Positions 41,946 through 50,792 are shown, counted from the first letter of the stretch. The stretch is DNA of 64,000 nt from CADCVT01 sp036389155 (GCA_036389155.1 DASVQN010000009.1:62001-126000), one strand, 5' to 3'. Numbers and translations: made by a program. Notes: a model not told the origin generated them from the letters alone.

Positions 41946-44900
41946 GTGACCCTCGACGTCGCACCGCTGCTCGGCCCGCGCGGCCGGGCCTTCACCGACG
42001 AGCAGGCGCGGGCGGTCCTCGACGACGGCGGCGACCTCCTCCTCAGCGCGGCCGCGGGCAGCGGCAAGACGTCAGTCCTCGTCGAGCGGTTCGTCCGGCA
42101 CGTGCTGGAGGAGGGCGTGGCGCCGGGGCGGATCCTCGCGATCACGTTCACCGAGAAGGCCGCGGGGGAGATGAAGCAGCGCGTGCGCGAGCGGCTGCTC
42201 GAGCTCGCCGCGCGGGACGCCGCGACGGACCCCGCCGCGGCGCGCCGCGCACGCGAGGCCGCGCGCGAATCGGAGGGCGCGTGGATCTCGACGATCCACG
42301 GCTTCTGCGCGCGGCTGCTGCGCGGGCATGCGGTCTCGGCCGGGATCGACCCGGGGTTCGCCGTCCTCGACGAGCCCTCGGCCCGGACGCTGCGCGACGC
42401 CGCGTGGGAGCACGCGTTCGGCACGTGGCTGGAGGAGCGCGGCGAGCCCGCCCTCGACGTCGCCGCAGGCTTCACCGCCGATCGCCTGCGGGCGGCGGTC
42501 GTCGAGGTCCACGACGCGCTGCGCTCCGCGGGCAGCACCGCGCCTCGTCTGCCGGCGCCGCCCCCGGCGCCCGACCCCGACCCCTCCGTCCTGCGCACCG
42601 CCGCCGACGCCGCGCTCGCCGAGCTCGCGGACGGCACGGGCGCGACGGTCGAACGTGCCCGCCGCGCGCTCGAGCGGTGCGGCGAGATGCTCGACGCCGG
42701 CGACCTTCCCGGCCCGGGCGCGCTCGACAAGAGCCTGTTCAAGCCCGGCAACGTGCGCGCGCTGCAGGGGGACGCGGTGGCGGCGTACCTGGCGGCGCGC
42801 GAGTCGTTCGCCGGCGCGTGCGCGCACCACCGCGCGGTCGGCGCGCTCGCCGAGCTCGACGACCTGCTCGCCCGCTACGGGGAGGCCTATGCCGCGCGCA
42901 AGCGGGCGCGGTCGTCGCTCGACTTCGACGACCTCGAGCTGCTCGCCCGCGACCTCCTGCGCGACGCGCCCTCCGTCCGCGACGCCTACGCCGAGCGCTT
43001 CGAGCGCATCCTCGTCGACGAGCTGCAGGACTCGAACCCGCTGCAGATCGAGCTGTTCGACCTCCTCGCCGGGCCGCCGCTCTTCCTCGTCGGCGACGAG
43101 CTGCAGTCGATCTACGGCTTCCGGCACGCGGACGTCGGCGTCTTCCGCGACCGGCGCGCCCGCCTTGCGGAGGACGACCGCGCCCTCGCGCTGACGGTCA
43201 ACTTCCGCTCGCATCCGGAGATCCTCGACGTGGTCAACGCGGCGTTCGGCGAGCGCTTCGGCGACGCGTTCGCTCCGCTCGTGCCGGGGGTGGAGGAGGG
43301 GCGCGGCGCCGGCGACCCGCGCGTCGAGCTGCTGATCACCGGCACGAAGGGCTGGGAGGACGTCGACCTCGGTGCCCTGCCGCGCACGCAGCGGTGGCGG
43401 CACGCGGAGGCGCGGCTCGTCGCGCAGCGCCTGCGCGACCTCGTCGACGCAGGCGAGGCGAGCCCGGAGGAGATCGTCGTCCTCGTCCGCGCGACCGGCG
43501 ACCTTCCGGTCTACGAGCGGGCGCTCGAGGACGCCGGCCTGCAGACCCTCGCCTCCGGAGGCCGCGGGTACTGGGGCCGCCAGGTCGTGCGCGACCTCTG
43601 CGCCTGGCTCGCCGCCCTCGCGAACCCGAGCGACGAGCACGCGCTGTTCGGCGTCCTCGCCTCGCCGCTCGTGGGAGCGTCGACGGACGCGCTCGCCCTC
43701 GTCGCCGAGGCGGGAACCGGCCGCGCGTGGAGGCTCGTCGACGCCGCGTTCGGCGAAGCGACCGAGACCGCTCCGCCTGAGGACGCCGAGCGCGCGCGGG
43801 TGGAGGAGCTCGCGCGGGCGCTGCCCGGGCGGCTCGCGGCGGTCGACCGCGAGCGCCTCGCCGCGTTCCGCGACCGTTTCGCGGCCGAGCGCGCGCTGGC
43901 CTCGCGGCTGCCGCTCGACGTCCTGCTGCGCCGGGCGGTCGAGGCGAGCGACTACGACCTGCACGTCCTGCGCCTGCCCGGCGGCGCGCGGCGGCTGGCG
44001 AACGTCCACAAGCTCCTGCGCCTCGCGGCCGAGCACGAGCGCGCGCACGGCAGCGACGTCCGCGGGCTCGTCGATCGCGCGAACGCCGAGCTCGAGGCGG
44101 ACGCGCGCGAGGCCGACGCGCCCGTCGAGCTCGGCGACGCGAAGGCCGTGCGCCTCATGACGATCCACGCGGCGAAGGGGCTCGAGTTCCCGGTCGTGTG
44201 CGTCGCCGACCTCGGGCGCCGCACCTCTACGGACGCGCCCGCGCTGCTCGTCCGCGGCGACTCGGTCGGCGTGCGCCTCAGCCACCTCGACGGCAGCTCC
44301 GAATGCGCGCTCGACTACGTGGCGCTGCGCGACGCGCGCCGCGAGGCCGAGCGCCGCGAGGAGGACCGCATCCTCTACGTCGCCCTGACCCGCGCCGAGC
44401 GGCGGCTGATCCTCAGCGGCGGCGTCGACCTCGCGAAGTGGCCGGGCGACTCCCTCGGCGCGCCGCCGCTCGCGTGGCTCGGCCCGGCGCTCCTCGACGG
44501 CCTCGCCGCGGTGCCGGGCGAGGAGGAGCCGGCGGCCGGCCTCGACGGCGGCGCCGCCGAGCGTTCGCTTCGCGGAGGCGGCGACGCGGCGGGCGGTGGC
44601 GCTGTGCGCCTTCGCTGCGCGATCAACACGCCGGCCACGGTCGGGCGGGTGCTGCGCGAGGCGTCGCTCGCGCCCGGCGGCGCCGACCTCCCGCTCGCCC
44701 CGCCGCCGCCCGCGCGCCCGGCGCTCGCGCCGCCTCCCGCGCCCGAGCCGTCGGTCCGCTCGCTCTCGTACTCCGCGCTCGAGCAGTGGCGGCGGTGCGG
44801 CTACCGCTTCTACCTGCAGCGCGTGCTCGGGCTGCCGCAGGAGGACGCGCCGTTCCGCAGCCGGGGCGAGGGCGGCGGCCTCGAGGGCCGCGTCCGGGGG

Positions 44901-45635
44901 ACGCTCGTCCACGAGGTCCTGGAGCGACTGGAGCCGAGGAACGGCGCGGCCGCGGCCGACCTCCTCGACGCCGCTGCCGCGCGCCACGGCGACCAGCCGG
45001 TGCCGGCCGAGCGCGACGCGCTGCTCCGGCTGGTCCTCGCCTACGCCGCGACGCCGCTCGCGGAGCGGGTCGCGCGGGCGGGCCGCGTCCGGAAGGAGCA
45101 TCCGTTCGCGCTGCCGCTCGGCGCGAGCGGGGAGGGGGCGCGGCCCGACGGTGCGGCGCCGCATCCGACCCGCGACGCGGGGCCGCCGCGGCCGGCCCGC
45201 GGCGAGGCTCCGCTGCTCACGGGTGTCGTCGACGTCCTCGCGATCGAGGACGACGGCTCCGCGCTGATCGTCGACTACAAGACCGATCGCCTCGCGCCGG
45301 ACGAGGACCTCCGCGCGCACGTCGAGCGCGACTACGGCGTCCAGCTGCGCGCCTACGCGCTCGCCGCGCTCAGCGACGGCCACCCGAGCGTCGAGGTCGC
45401 CTACGCGTTCCTCGAGCGGCCCGAGGCGCCCGTCATCGCAGCGTTCGACGCGACCGACGCGCCGCGCCTGCGCGCCGAGCTCGAGAACCTCGCCGCGGGG
45501 GCCCTCACCGGCGACTTCCCGGTCACCGACACCCCGCACGCCGACCTCTGCGCCGGCTGCCCCGGCCGCCGCGCACTGTGCTCGCACCCCGAGGAGCTCA
45601 CGGGCCGCGAGCTCCCGCTCGCGACCGGCGGCTAG
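41946..45635 (+). CDS. addA: AddA-like UvrD-family helicase with C-terminal nuclease
   Basis: The 1229-residue motor has Walker A SAAAGSGKTSVLVERFV (Lys41), motif Ia ITFTEKAAGEMKQRV, STIHGFCARLLR, DEXX-type ILVDELQDSNPLQIE, GDELQSIYGFRHADV, motif V MTIHAAKGLEFPVVCVA and VI LYVALTRAERRLIL. The C-terminus holds a RecB-type nuclease (GTLVHEVLERL, GVVDVLAIEDDGSALIVDYKTDRL). Unlike classical AddA it also has Cys in WRRCGYRFYL and in CAGCPGRRALC, a pattern suggesting a second Fe-S cluster. It starts 55 bases after addB. Confidence 0.87.
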   Translation: MTLDVAPLLGPRGRAFTDEQARAVLDDGGDLLLSAAAGSGKTSVLVERFVRHVLEEGVAPGRILAITFTEKAAGEMKQRVRERLLELAARDAATDPAAARRAREAARESEGAWISTIHGFCARLLRGHAVSAGIDPGFAVLDEPSARTLRDAAWEHAFGTWLEERGEPALDVAAGFTADRLRAAVVEVHDALRSAGSTAPRLPAPPPAPDPDPSVLRTAADAALAELADGTGATVERARRALERCGEMLDAGDLPGPGALDKSLFKPGNVRALQGDAVAAYLAARESFAGACAHHRAVGALAELDDLLARYGEAYAARKRARSSLDFDDLELLARDLLRDAPSVRDAYAERFERILVDELQDSNPLQIELFDLLAGPPLFLVGDELQSIYGFRHADVGVFRDRRARLAEDDRALALTVNFRSHPEILDVVNAAFGERFGDAFAPLVPGVEEGRGAGDPRVELLITGTKGWEDVDLGALPRTQRWRHAEARLVAQRLRDLVDAGEASPEEIVVLVRATGDLPVYERALEDAGLQTLASGGRGYWGRQVVRDLCAWLAALANPSDEHALFGVLASPLVGASTDALALVAEAGTGRAWRLVDAAFGEATETAPPEDAERARVEELARALPGRLAAVDRERLAAFRDRFAAERALASRLPLDVLLRRAVEASDYDLHVLRLPGGARRLANVHKLLRLAAEHERAHGSDVRGLVDRANAELEADAREADAPVELGDAKAVRLMTIHAAKGLEFPVVCVADLGRRTSTDAPALLVRGDSVGVRLSHLDGSSECALDYVALRDARREAERREEDRILYVALTRAERRLILSGGVDLAKWPGDSLGAPPLAWLGPALLDGLAAVPGEEEPAAGLDGGAAERSLRGGGDAAGGGAVRLRCAINTPATVGRVLREASLAPGGADLPLAPPPPARPALAPPPAPEPSVRSLSYSALEQWRRCGYRFYLQRVLGLPQEDAPFRSRGEGGGLEGRVRGTLVHEVLERLEPRNGAAAADLLDAAAARHGDQPVPAERDALLRLVLAYAATPLAERVARAGRVRKEHPFALPLGASGEGARPDGAAPHPTRDAGPPRPARGEAPLLTGVVDVLAIEDDGSALIVDYKTDRLAPDEDLRAHVERDYGVQLRAYALAALSDGHPSVEVAYAFLERPEAPVIAAFDATDAPRLRAELENLAAGALTGDFPVTDTPHADLCAGCPGRRALCSHPEELTGRELPLATGG

Positions 45636-46582
45636 TCCTCCGGCTCGGCCGCCTCGCGCGCCGCGCCCGGCGCGACCGCGGGCGGCACGGGCTGCGCTGC
45701 CGACGGCGGGGGGGACGGCGGCGGGGGCCCTCCGCGCCCCGCGACCTGCGAGCGCTCGATCGCCCCGTTCAGCTCGCCGCCGAGCAGGAACGCGATCGAC
45801 GTGATGTACAGCCACAGCAGCAGGATCACCGCGCCCGCGAACGCGCCGTACGTGGCGCCGTAGTTGCTGAAGTTCGAGACGTAGAAGAAGAACAGCGCGG
45901 ACGCGAGGAGCCAGATCAGCACGCCCAGCACCGACCCCGGCGAGATCCAGCGGAACCTGCGCTGAGACAGGTCCGGCGCGAACGCGTAGATCACCGCGAA
46001 CGTCAGCATCATCGCGGCCAGCGCGACGACCCAGCGCGCGTAGATCCAGATCGACGCCGCCGTCGACCCGAGCCCGATCGTCCCGAACAGGTCCTTCGCG
46101 ACGTCGCCGCCCAGGAACACCGACACGAGGGCGATCACGCCGAGCGCGATGACGGCGAGGGTCCACCCGATGTCGACGAGCTTGCGCCGCACGAACCCCC
46201 GGTCCTCGTCGACCGCGTACACGATGTTCAGCGCCCGGCCCGCCGCCGCGAACGCGCCGGACGCGCCGTTCAGCCCGAGCACCAACCCGAACACGAGCGC
46301 GAACCCCGCCTTCGTCCCCGACGTCTCGATGAGCTTCTGCAGGGAGGCGCGCACCGCGCGCACGACCTCCGCCGGCGCCCCGGCGTCCGAGAGGTACTGC
46401 GTCGCGTCGCTGACCGTCGACTGCTGGCCGACCAGCCCGAGGATCGACACCGCCACGAGCAGGCCGGGGAACAGCGCCATGACGAGGTAGTAGGTCATCG
46501 CCGCCGCCCAGTCGGTCATCTGGTGGCGCTGGAACATCTTGAAGGCCTGCACGGCCATGGTCTTCACCGGCGCACGCCCCAT
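45632..46582 (-). CDS. YihY/BrkB-family membrane protein
   Basis: This 316-residue protein has six hydrophobic helices and the family pattern MFQRHQMTDWAAAMTYYLVMALFPGLLVAVSILGLV and YGATYGAFAGAVILLLWLYITSIAFLLGGELNGAIER. YihY proteins were once called RNase BN by mistake; their role is unclear (possibly transport or membrane organisation). A Pro/Ala-rich acidic tail follows. It ends on the addA stop, overlapping by four bases, so transcription of the two converges. Confidence 0.83.
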   Translation of the reverse strand: MGRAPVKTMAVQAFKMFQRHQMTDWAAAMTYYLVMALFPGLLVAVSILGLVGQQSTVSDATQYLSDAGAPAEVVRAVRASLQKLIETSGTKAGFALVFGLVLGLNGASGAFAAAGRALNIVYAVDEDRGFVRRKLVDIGWTLAVIALGVIALVSVFLGGDVAKDLFGTIGLGSTAASIWIYARWVVALAAMMLTFAVIYAFAPDLSQRRFRWISPGSVLGVLIWLLASALFFFYVSNFSNYGATYGAFAGAVILLLWLYITSIAFLLGGELNGAIERSQVAGRGGPPPPSPPPSAAQPVPPAVAPGAAREAAEPED

Positions 46583-46593
46583 GGCGTACCGCT

Positions 46594-47223
46594 CTACCCG
46601 TCGCGCCGGGAGGGAAGCAGCGCGTGCCCGTCGAGCACCGAGCGCGCGACGTCGACGACCGTCTTGTTGCGCGCCCGCGCGTGCGAGCGCAGCAGCTCGA
46701 ACGCGGCGCGCTCGTCCAGCCCGTGGCGCTCCATGAGCACGCCCTTGGCCCGCTCGATCAGCGCCCGCCGGCCCAGCGCCCCCTCGAGCTGCCCGACCTG
46801 CTCGGCGAGGCGGGCGTTGTCGCCGTACCGCCGCAGCGCGAGCTCGAGCGCGCTCTGCAGCGCCTCCTCCGAGTGGCGGCCGGCGACGGCGTCGACGCCG
46901 CGCTCGGCGGCCCGCCGCACGAAGTCGGGGTCCTCGCCGTCCAGCAGCGCGACCACCGGACCCGAGGCGAACGACGCGATCTCGGCGATCAGGTCGAGCG
47001 CGTGCTCGTCGTCGCGGTGGACCACCACGACGGCCGCGTCCGGGTCGGTCTCGGCCACGCGATCGGCCACGGCGCGGACGTCGACCGCGAACGCCGCGAC
47101 GTCGTGGCCGAGCCGCTTCAGCAGCGCGGCGGTGCGCTCGAGCGCCTGCTCGTCCTCGTCCGCCGCCAGCAGGCGCAACGCCTGTCCGGAGTCCGGGGCT
47201 TCCGTGCTCACGCGTCGTATCAT
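46594..47223 (-). CDS. Pseudo-receiver and ANTAR RNA-binding regulator
   Basis: The 209-residue protein has an N-terminal receiver-like domain (LRLLAADEDEQALERTAALLKRLGHDVAAF) in which the usual phospho-acceptor Asp after the third strand appears as VVVVHRDDEHA, so phosphorylation is doubtful. The C-terminal ANTAR domain is clear: GRRALIERAKGVLMERHGLDERAAFELLRSHARARNKTVVDVARSVL. ANTAR proteins bind paired RNA hairpins and act as antiterminators. It is transcribed with the YihY gene. Confidence 0.85.
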   Translation of the reverse strand: MIRRVSTEAPDSGQALRLLAADEDEQALERTAALLKRLGHDVAAFAVDVRAVADRVAETDPDAAVVVVHRDDEHALDLIAEIASFASGPVVALLDGEDPDFVRRAAERGVDAVAGRHSEEALQSALELALRRYGDNARLAEQVGQLEGALGRRALIERAKGVLMERHGLDERAAFELLRSHARARNKTVVDVARSVLDGHALLPSRRDG

Positions 47224-47289
47224 GAAGCCTCGTCGCGCGGCCAAGCCCCCCGCCCAGCGTGACGCCCTTCGCGCCCCTGCCCTCGGTGC

Positions 47290-47315
47290 GGTTGGATCGC
47301 CGTGCCGATGGGAAC
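47290..47315 (+). promoter_or_regulatory. Possible sigma-B-type promoter before the sigma factor gene
   Basis: GGTTGGA (47290-47296) and GGGAAC (47310-47315) are separated by 13 bases, similar to the SigB/SigF consensus GTTTAA-N13/15-GGGTAT, and might allow autoregulation. The match is imperfect. Confidence 0.28.
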
Positions 47316-47350
47316 GAGCAGGGGGACGTGCTGCACCACTTGACCAGCAT

Positions 47351-47368
47351 CCGGGGCATCCGCCCCGG
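47351..47368 (+). promoter_or_regulatory. Hairpin directly before the sigma factor start
   Basis: CCGGGGC-ATCC-GCCCCGG is a perfect 7-bp stem with a 4-base loop ending six bases before the ATG, next to the weak AGGG ribosome binding site. It could shield translation initiation. Confidence 0.45.
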
Positions 47369-47374
47369 CCAGGG

Positions 47375-48181
47375 ATGATCCAGCGCCGGTCCGCGGCCGC
47401 CGCCAGCGGCCCCGAGCGCGACGCCGAGGACCGCGAGCTCTTCGTCCGGCTGAAGGCCGGGGACACGGCCGCGCGCGACCAGCTCGCCGAGCGCTTCCTC
47501 CCGCTGGCCCGCCAGCTGGCGCGCCGCTACCAGCGCGCCGACGAGCCGCTCGACGACCTCGTGCAGGTCGCGTCGCTCGGGCTCATCAAGGCGATCGACC
47601 GGTTCGACCCCGCGCGCGAGGTCGCCTTCTCCAGCTACGCCGTCCCCACGATCCTCGGCGAGCTCAAGCGCCACTTCCGCGACCGCACGTGGTCGGTGCG
47701 CGTCCCGCGCGACCTGCAGGAGCTCGCGCTCAAGGTCGACAAGGCGGTCGGGACGCTCAGCCGCGACCTGCGCCGCCAGCCTTCGGTGGGCGAGATCGCC
47801 GCCGCCGTCGACGCGGGGGAGGAGGACGTCCTCGAGGCGCTCGAGGCCGCGGGCGCCTACCGCGCGACCTCGTTCGACGCCCCGCGCAGCTCCGACGAGG
47901 ACGGCGGCGACAGCCTCGCCGACGCGCTCGGCACGACGGAGGCCGGCTTCGGCCTCGCCGAGCAGCGCGCCACGCTCGAGCGCCTCATGGCCGCGATCAC
48001 GCCGCGCGAGCGCGAGGTCCTGCGGCTGCGCTTCGTGGAGGACCTGACCCAGGCCGAGATCGGCGAGCGCATCGGCGTCTCGCAGATGCAGGTCTCGCGC
48101 CTCATCCGCCAGTCCCTCGCCCGCCTGCGCACCGCGGGCCTCGCGGCCGAGCGCCACCTCCCCGGCGGGGCGACCGAGTAG
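47375..48181 (+). CDS. SigB/SigF-type RNA polymerase sigma factor
   Basis: The 268-residue protein has regions 2 (RYQRADEPLDDLVQVASLGLIKAIDRFDPAREVAFSSYAVPTILGELKRHFRDRTWSVRVPRDLQEL), 3 (LRRQPSVGEIAAAV) and 4 (RLRFVEDLTQAEIGERIGVSQMQVSRLIRQSLARLR). The RTWSVRVPR stretch is diagnostic of the SigB/F/G group, which is controlled by partner switching with RsbW and RsbV proteins; such genes lie near 58-60 kb here. It is followed by a HAD gene overlapping by one base, then csbD-like and proline-rich genes. Confidence 0.9.
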   Translation: MIQRRSAAAASGPERDAEDRELFVRLKAGDTAARDQLAERFLPLARQLARRYQRADEPLDDLVQVASLGLIKAIDRFDPAREVAFSSYAVPTILGELKRHFRDRTWSVRVPRDLQELALKVDKAVGTLSRDLRRQPSVGEIAAAVDAGEEDVLEALEAAGAYRATSFDAPRSSDEDGGDSLADALGTTEAGFGLAEQRATLERLMAAITPREREVLRLRFVEDLTQAEIGERIGVSQMQVSRLIRQSLARLRTAGLAAERHLPGGATE

Positions 48182-48831
48182 TGGCCAAGGCGGCGATCCT
48201 CGACGTCGACGGCACGCTCGTCGACACGAACTACCAGCACGCGCTGGCCTGGTACCGCGCGTTCCGCCAGCACGACTTCGTCGTCCCGATCTGGAAGATC
48301 CACCGCTCGATCGGGATGGGCAGCGACCAGCTCGTCCCGCACCTGATCGGCGAGGAGGCGGCCGAGAAGGTCGCCGAGGACCTCAGCGCGGCCGAGAAGC
48401 CGCTGTTCCGCGCGATGATCGAGGAGTGCGAGCCGCTCCGCGGCGCCCACGAGCTGCTCGCCGACCTGCACACCGCGGGCAAGACGGTGATCCTCGCCAG
48501 CTCGGCCAACCAGAAGGACATCGACCACTACCTCGACCTCCTCGACGCGCGCCAGATCGCCGACGACTGGACGACCTCCGACGACGTCGAGAAGACGAAG
48601 CCCGAGCCCGACCTCGTCAAGGCGGCGCTGGAGAAGGCGGGCACCGACGACGCGGTGATGATCGGCGACAGCACGTGGGACATCGAGGCGGCAAAGCGCG
48701 CCGGAATCCAGACCATCGCGGTCACGACCGGCGGTTTCTCGGTCGATGAGCTGCGCGAGGCGGGGGCGGCGCAGGTCTTCGAGTCGATCGAGGACCTGCG
48801 ACAGCGCATCGGCGAGACCGCGCTCGGGTAG
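48181..48831 (+). CDS. HAD-family phosphatase
   Basis: The 216-residue HAD hydrolase has motif I LDVDGTLVDTNYQHALAWYRAF, motif II SSANQKDIDHYLDLL with KTKPEPDLVKAAL and motif III MIGDSTWDIEAAKRAG. It resembles phosphoglycolate phosphatase-like or beta-phosphoglucomutase-like members; the substrate is unknown. The GTG start shares one base with the sigma factor stop, so it is coupled to a stress regulator. Confidence 0.85.
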   Translation: MAKAAILDVDGTLVDTNYQHALAWYRAFRQHDFVVPIWKIHRSIGMGSDQLVPHLIGEEAAEKVAEDLSAAEKPLFRAMIEECEPLRGAHELLADLHTAGKTVILASSANQKDIDHYLDLLDARQIADDWTTSDDVEKTKPEPDLVKAALEKAGTDDAVMIGDSTWDIEAAKRAGIQTIAVTTGGFSVDELREAGAAQVFESIEDLRQRIGETALG

Positions 48832-48841
48832 CCGAGTCGGT

Positions 48842-49033
48842 ATGGGAATCATGGACAAGATCACGGGCCGGGCCAAGAAGGCCGCCGGCGACCTGGCCGA
48901 CGACGCGTCACTGCGCCGCGAGGGAGCCCAGGAGGAGCGCAAGGGCGAGGCCAAGGACGAGCTCAGCCACGCGCAGGAGCAGGCCGACGCCAAGGCCGAC
49001 GAGGTCGCCGACCTCGAGCGCAAGACCACCTGA
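48842..49033 (+). CDS. CsbD-like stress protein
   Basis: The 63-residue, charged protein reads MGIMDKITGRAKKAAGDLADDASLRREGAQEERKGEAKDEL, the CsbD pattern. In Bacillus CsbD belongs to the SigB general stress regulon, so its place after a SigB-type gene fits. The structure is helical and the biochemical role is not known. It overlaps the next start by one base (TGATG). Confidence 0.8.
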   Translation: MGIMDKITGRAKKAAGDLADDASLRREGAQEERKGEAKDELSHAQEQADAKADEVADLERKTT

Positions 49034-49239
49034 TGGCGACGGTCGCAGCGCCGGGCCTGGAGGTGCCGCAGCCGGTCGAGCCGGCGCAGCCCGCGGTGCC
49101 CGACACGCCCGGCGTGCCGACCGCGCCCGACACCCCGGGCACGCCGCCCGAGCCGATCGAGCCCGCCGTGCCGGAGGCGCCGACGGTGCCGACCGACCCG
49201 GTGCCGGAGCCCGAGGTCCCGGCGGACCCGGCGACCTGA
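49033..49239 (+). CDS. Proline-rich 68-residue protein
   Basis: The product is almost entirely Pro, Ala, Val, Thr, Glu and Asp (PQPVEPAQPAVPDTPGVPTAPDTPG...). No signal peptide or domain is present. It is coupled to the csbD-like gene by TGATG, and steady in-frame P-E/V-P repeats suggest real coding. It may be a disordered spacer or binding peptide; function is unknown. Confidence 0.5.
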   Translation: MATVAAPGLEVPQPVEPAQPAVPDTPGVPTAPDTPGTPPEPIEPAVPEAPTVPTDPVPEPEVPADPAT

Positions 49240-49265
49240 CGCAGCCATCGTCGTGGCTGACGCGG

Positions 49266-49310
49266 CCGCCGAGCGCGGGAGCAGTGCTAGGCCCGGACCG
49301 CGCTCGGCGG
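49266..49310. terminator. Bidirectional terminator-like hairpin
   Basis: CCGCCGAGCGCGG (49266-49278) and CCGCGCTCGGCGG (49298-49310) are perfect 13-base inverted arms around a 19-base loop, placed between two convergent genes. No T-run follows, as is common for GC-rich actinobacteria. Confidence 0.65.
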
Positions 49311-49335
49311 GCTCGTCAGGCGCGGCGAGAGCAAG

Positions 49336-49854
49336 TCAGGCGAGCCCCTCCACGGCGAACTCGCGGAGGAAGCCCTCGAAGAGGCGCCGGTGGCCCTCCT
49401 CGTCGCGCAGGATCGCGATGACCATGTCCTGGGTGACCGGGTCGACGCCCTCGGTCGCCTCGATGATCGTGTTGTAGTGCTCGATCGCGCCCGTCTCGGC
49501 CTCGATCACGCCCTTGATGACGTGGACGATGTCGGTCTGCTGGTCGGGCGGCTGGAGGTAGGTCTGCTCGGCCGTGAAGTCGAGCGAGCCCGGCACGACG
49601 CCGTAGAGCTCCTTGATGCGCGCGGCGAACTGCTGCGCGTGCCCGAGCTCCTCCTGGATGTCCTGCTGGAGCGACTCGATGACCTCCTGGGCGCGCAGCC
49701 CGTCCGGGTTCGTCGAGTTGGCGATGTAGCTCATCACCGTCTCGAGCTCCATCCAGTAGGCCTTGGTGAGGAGCTCGATGATCTGCTCGCGCTGCTCGCG
49801 CTTGTCGTCGGAGAGGATGCCCTGGGCGGCGGAGCGGGGAGGTGCGCTGGTCAT
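49336..49854 (-). CDS. Ferritin-like diiron protein
   Basis: The 172-residue four-helix protein has LTKAYWMELETVMSYIANST, DIQEELGHAQQFAARIKELYG, IEAETGAIEHYNTIIEAT and LRDEEGHRRLFEGFLREF, i.e. two E-(x)n-ExxH pairs for a dinuclear iron centre as in bacterioferritin/rubrerythrin relatives. It may store iron or reduce peroxide. It is coupled (ATGA) to the upstream AraC-type gene, suggesting regulated stress use. Confidence 0.82.
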   Translation of the reverse strand: MTSAPPRSAAQGILSDDKREQREQIIELLTKAYWMELETVMSYIANSTNPDGLRAQEVIESLQQDIQEELGHAQQFAARIKELYGVVPGSLDFTAEQTYLQPPDQQTDIVHVIKGVIEAETGAIEHYNTIIEATEGVDPVTQDMVIAILRDEEGHRRLFEGFLREFAVEGLA

Positions 49855-50792
49855 ACCTCGTGCCTGCCCCGAAACGCGGCCCGGTACGCGGTCGGCGTCG
49901 TCTGCACCGCGCGCCCGAAGTGCTCGCGCAGCCCGACCGCGGTGCCGAAGCCGGACTCCGCGGCCACCGCCTCGACGGGAAGGTCCGTGCGCTCGAGCAG
50001 CCGGCGGGCGTGGGCGACCCGCTGCTCGATCAGCCAGCGCAGCGGCGTGGTCCCGGTCTCGGCCCGGAAGCGCCGCGCGAAGGAGCGCTCGCTCATCAGC
50101 GCGTGGCGGGCCATCGCCGCGACGCTGAGCGGCTCGCCGAGGCGCTCGAGCGCCCACGCGCGCGTGCGCTCCAGCCCGTCGTCGGCCGTCGGCGGCAGCG
50201 GGCGGTCGACGAACTGCGCCTGCCCGCCGCTGCGGTGCGGCGCGACGACGATCCGCCGCGCCACGGCGTTGGCCACGGCGGCGCCGTGGTCGTGGTGGAC
50301 GAGGTGCAGGCAGAGGTCGATGCCCGCCGCGACGCCGGCCGAGGTCAGGATGCGCCCGTCCTCGACGTACAGGACGTCCGGGTCGACGCGGACCGCCGGA
50401 TACAGCTCGGCGAGCAGCGCGGCGTCGTTCCAGTGCGTGGTCGCCCGCCGGCCGTCGAGCAGCCCGGCCGCGGCGAGCACGAACGCGCCGGTGCAGATCG
50501 AGACGATCCGGCCGTCGAACGCGCGGAGGGCGTCGAGCGCGTCCTGCGGCCACGCGCGCGCGACGTCGTGGTGCCCGGGGACCACGACGGTGTCCGCCTC
50601 CTCCAGCGCCTCGAGGCCGTGCGACGCGACGATCGAGAACCCGGTCGACGTCGGGATCTCGCCGGGCGACGGCGTGGCGACGCGGAACGAGTAGCGGCGC
50701 CGCTCGACCCGGTGCCCGAACACCTGCGCGGGCGTGGCGAGGTCGAAGGCGACGACACCGGGGAAGACGAGCGCGACGACGCGGTGGGCCAT
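49851..50792 (-). CDS. GlxA-type AraC-family regulator with DJ-1/PfpI domain
   Basis: The 313-residue regulator has an N-terminal DJ-1/PfpI-like domain (VVALVFPGVVAFDLATPAQVFG, nucleophile-like VSICTGAFVLAAAGLL) and a C-terminal AraC HTH (LSVAAMARHALMSERSFARRFRAETGTTPLRWLIEQRVAHARRLLE and VAAESGFGTAVGLREHFGRAVQTTPTAYR). GlxA-type proteins sense small metabolites or redox state. It precedes the ferritin-like gene in an operon and diverges from another DJ-1 gene, probably its target. Confidence 0.88.
   Translation of the reverse strand: MAHRVVALVFPGVVAFDLATPAQVFGHRVERRRYSFRVATPSPGEIPTSTGFSIVASHGLEALEEADTVVVPGHHDVARAWPQDALDALRAFDGRIVSICTGAFVLAAAGLLDGRRATTHWNDAALLAELYPAVRVDPDVLYVEDGRILTSAGVAAGIDLCLHLVHHDHGAAVANAVARRIVVAPHRSGGQAQFVDRPLPPTADDGLERTRAWALERLGEPLSVAAMARHALMSERSFARRFRAETGTTPLRWLIEQRVAHARRLLERTDLPVEAVAAESGFGTAVGLREHFGRAVQTTPTAYRAAFRGRHEV

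Noticed and set aside
37817..42751. N-terminal extension of uvsE through the addB region
   Set aside because: The extension is antisense to addB; UvsE homology starts at GTG 38749 with a promoter-like box before it.
42072..46166. 1364-codon minus-strand frame opposite addA
   Set aside because: Shadow of the AddA-like gene; no domain and low-complexity Arg/Ala/Glu content.
47290..47315. Confident SigB autoregulatory promoter
   Set aside because: Only partial match to the consensus; kept as a low-confidence feature.
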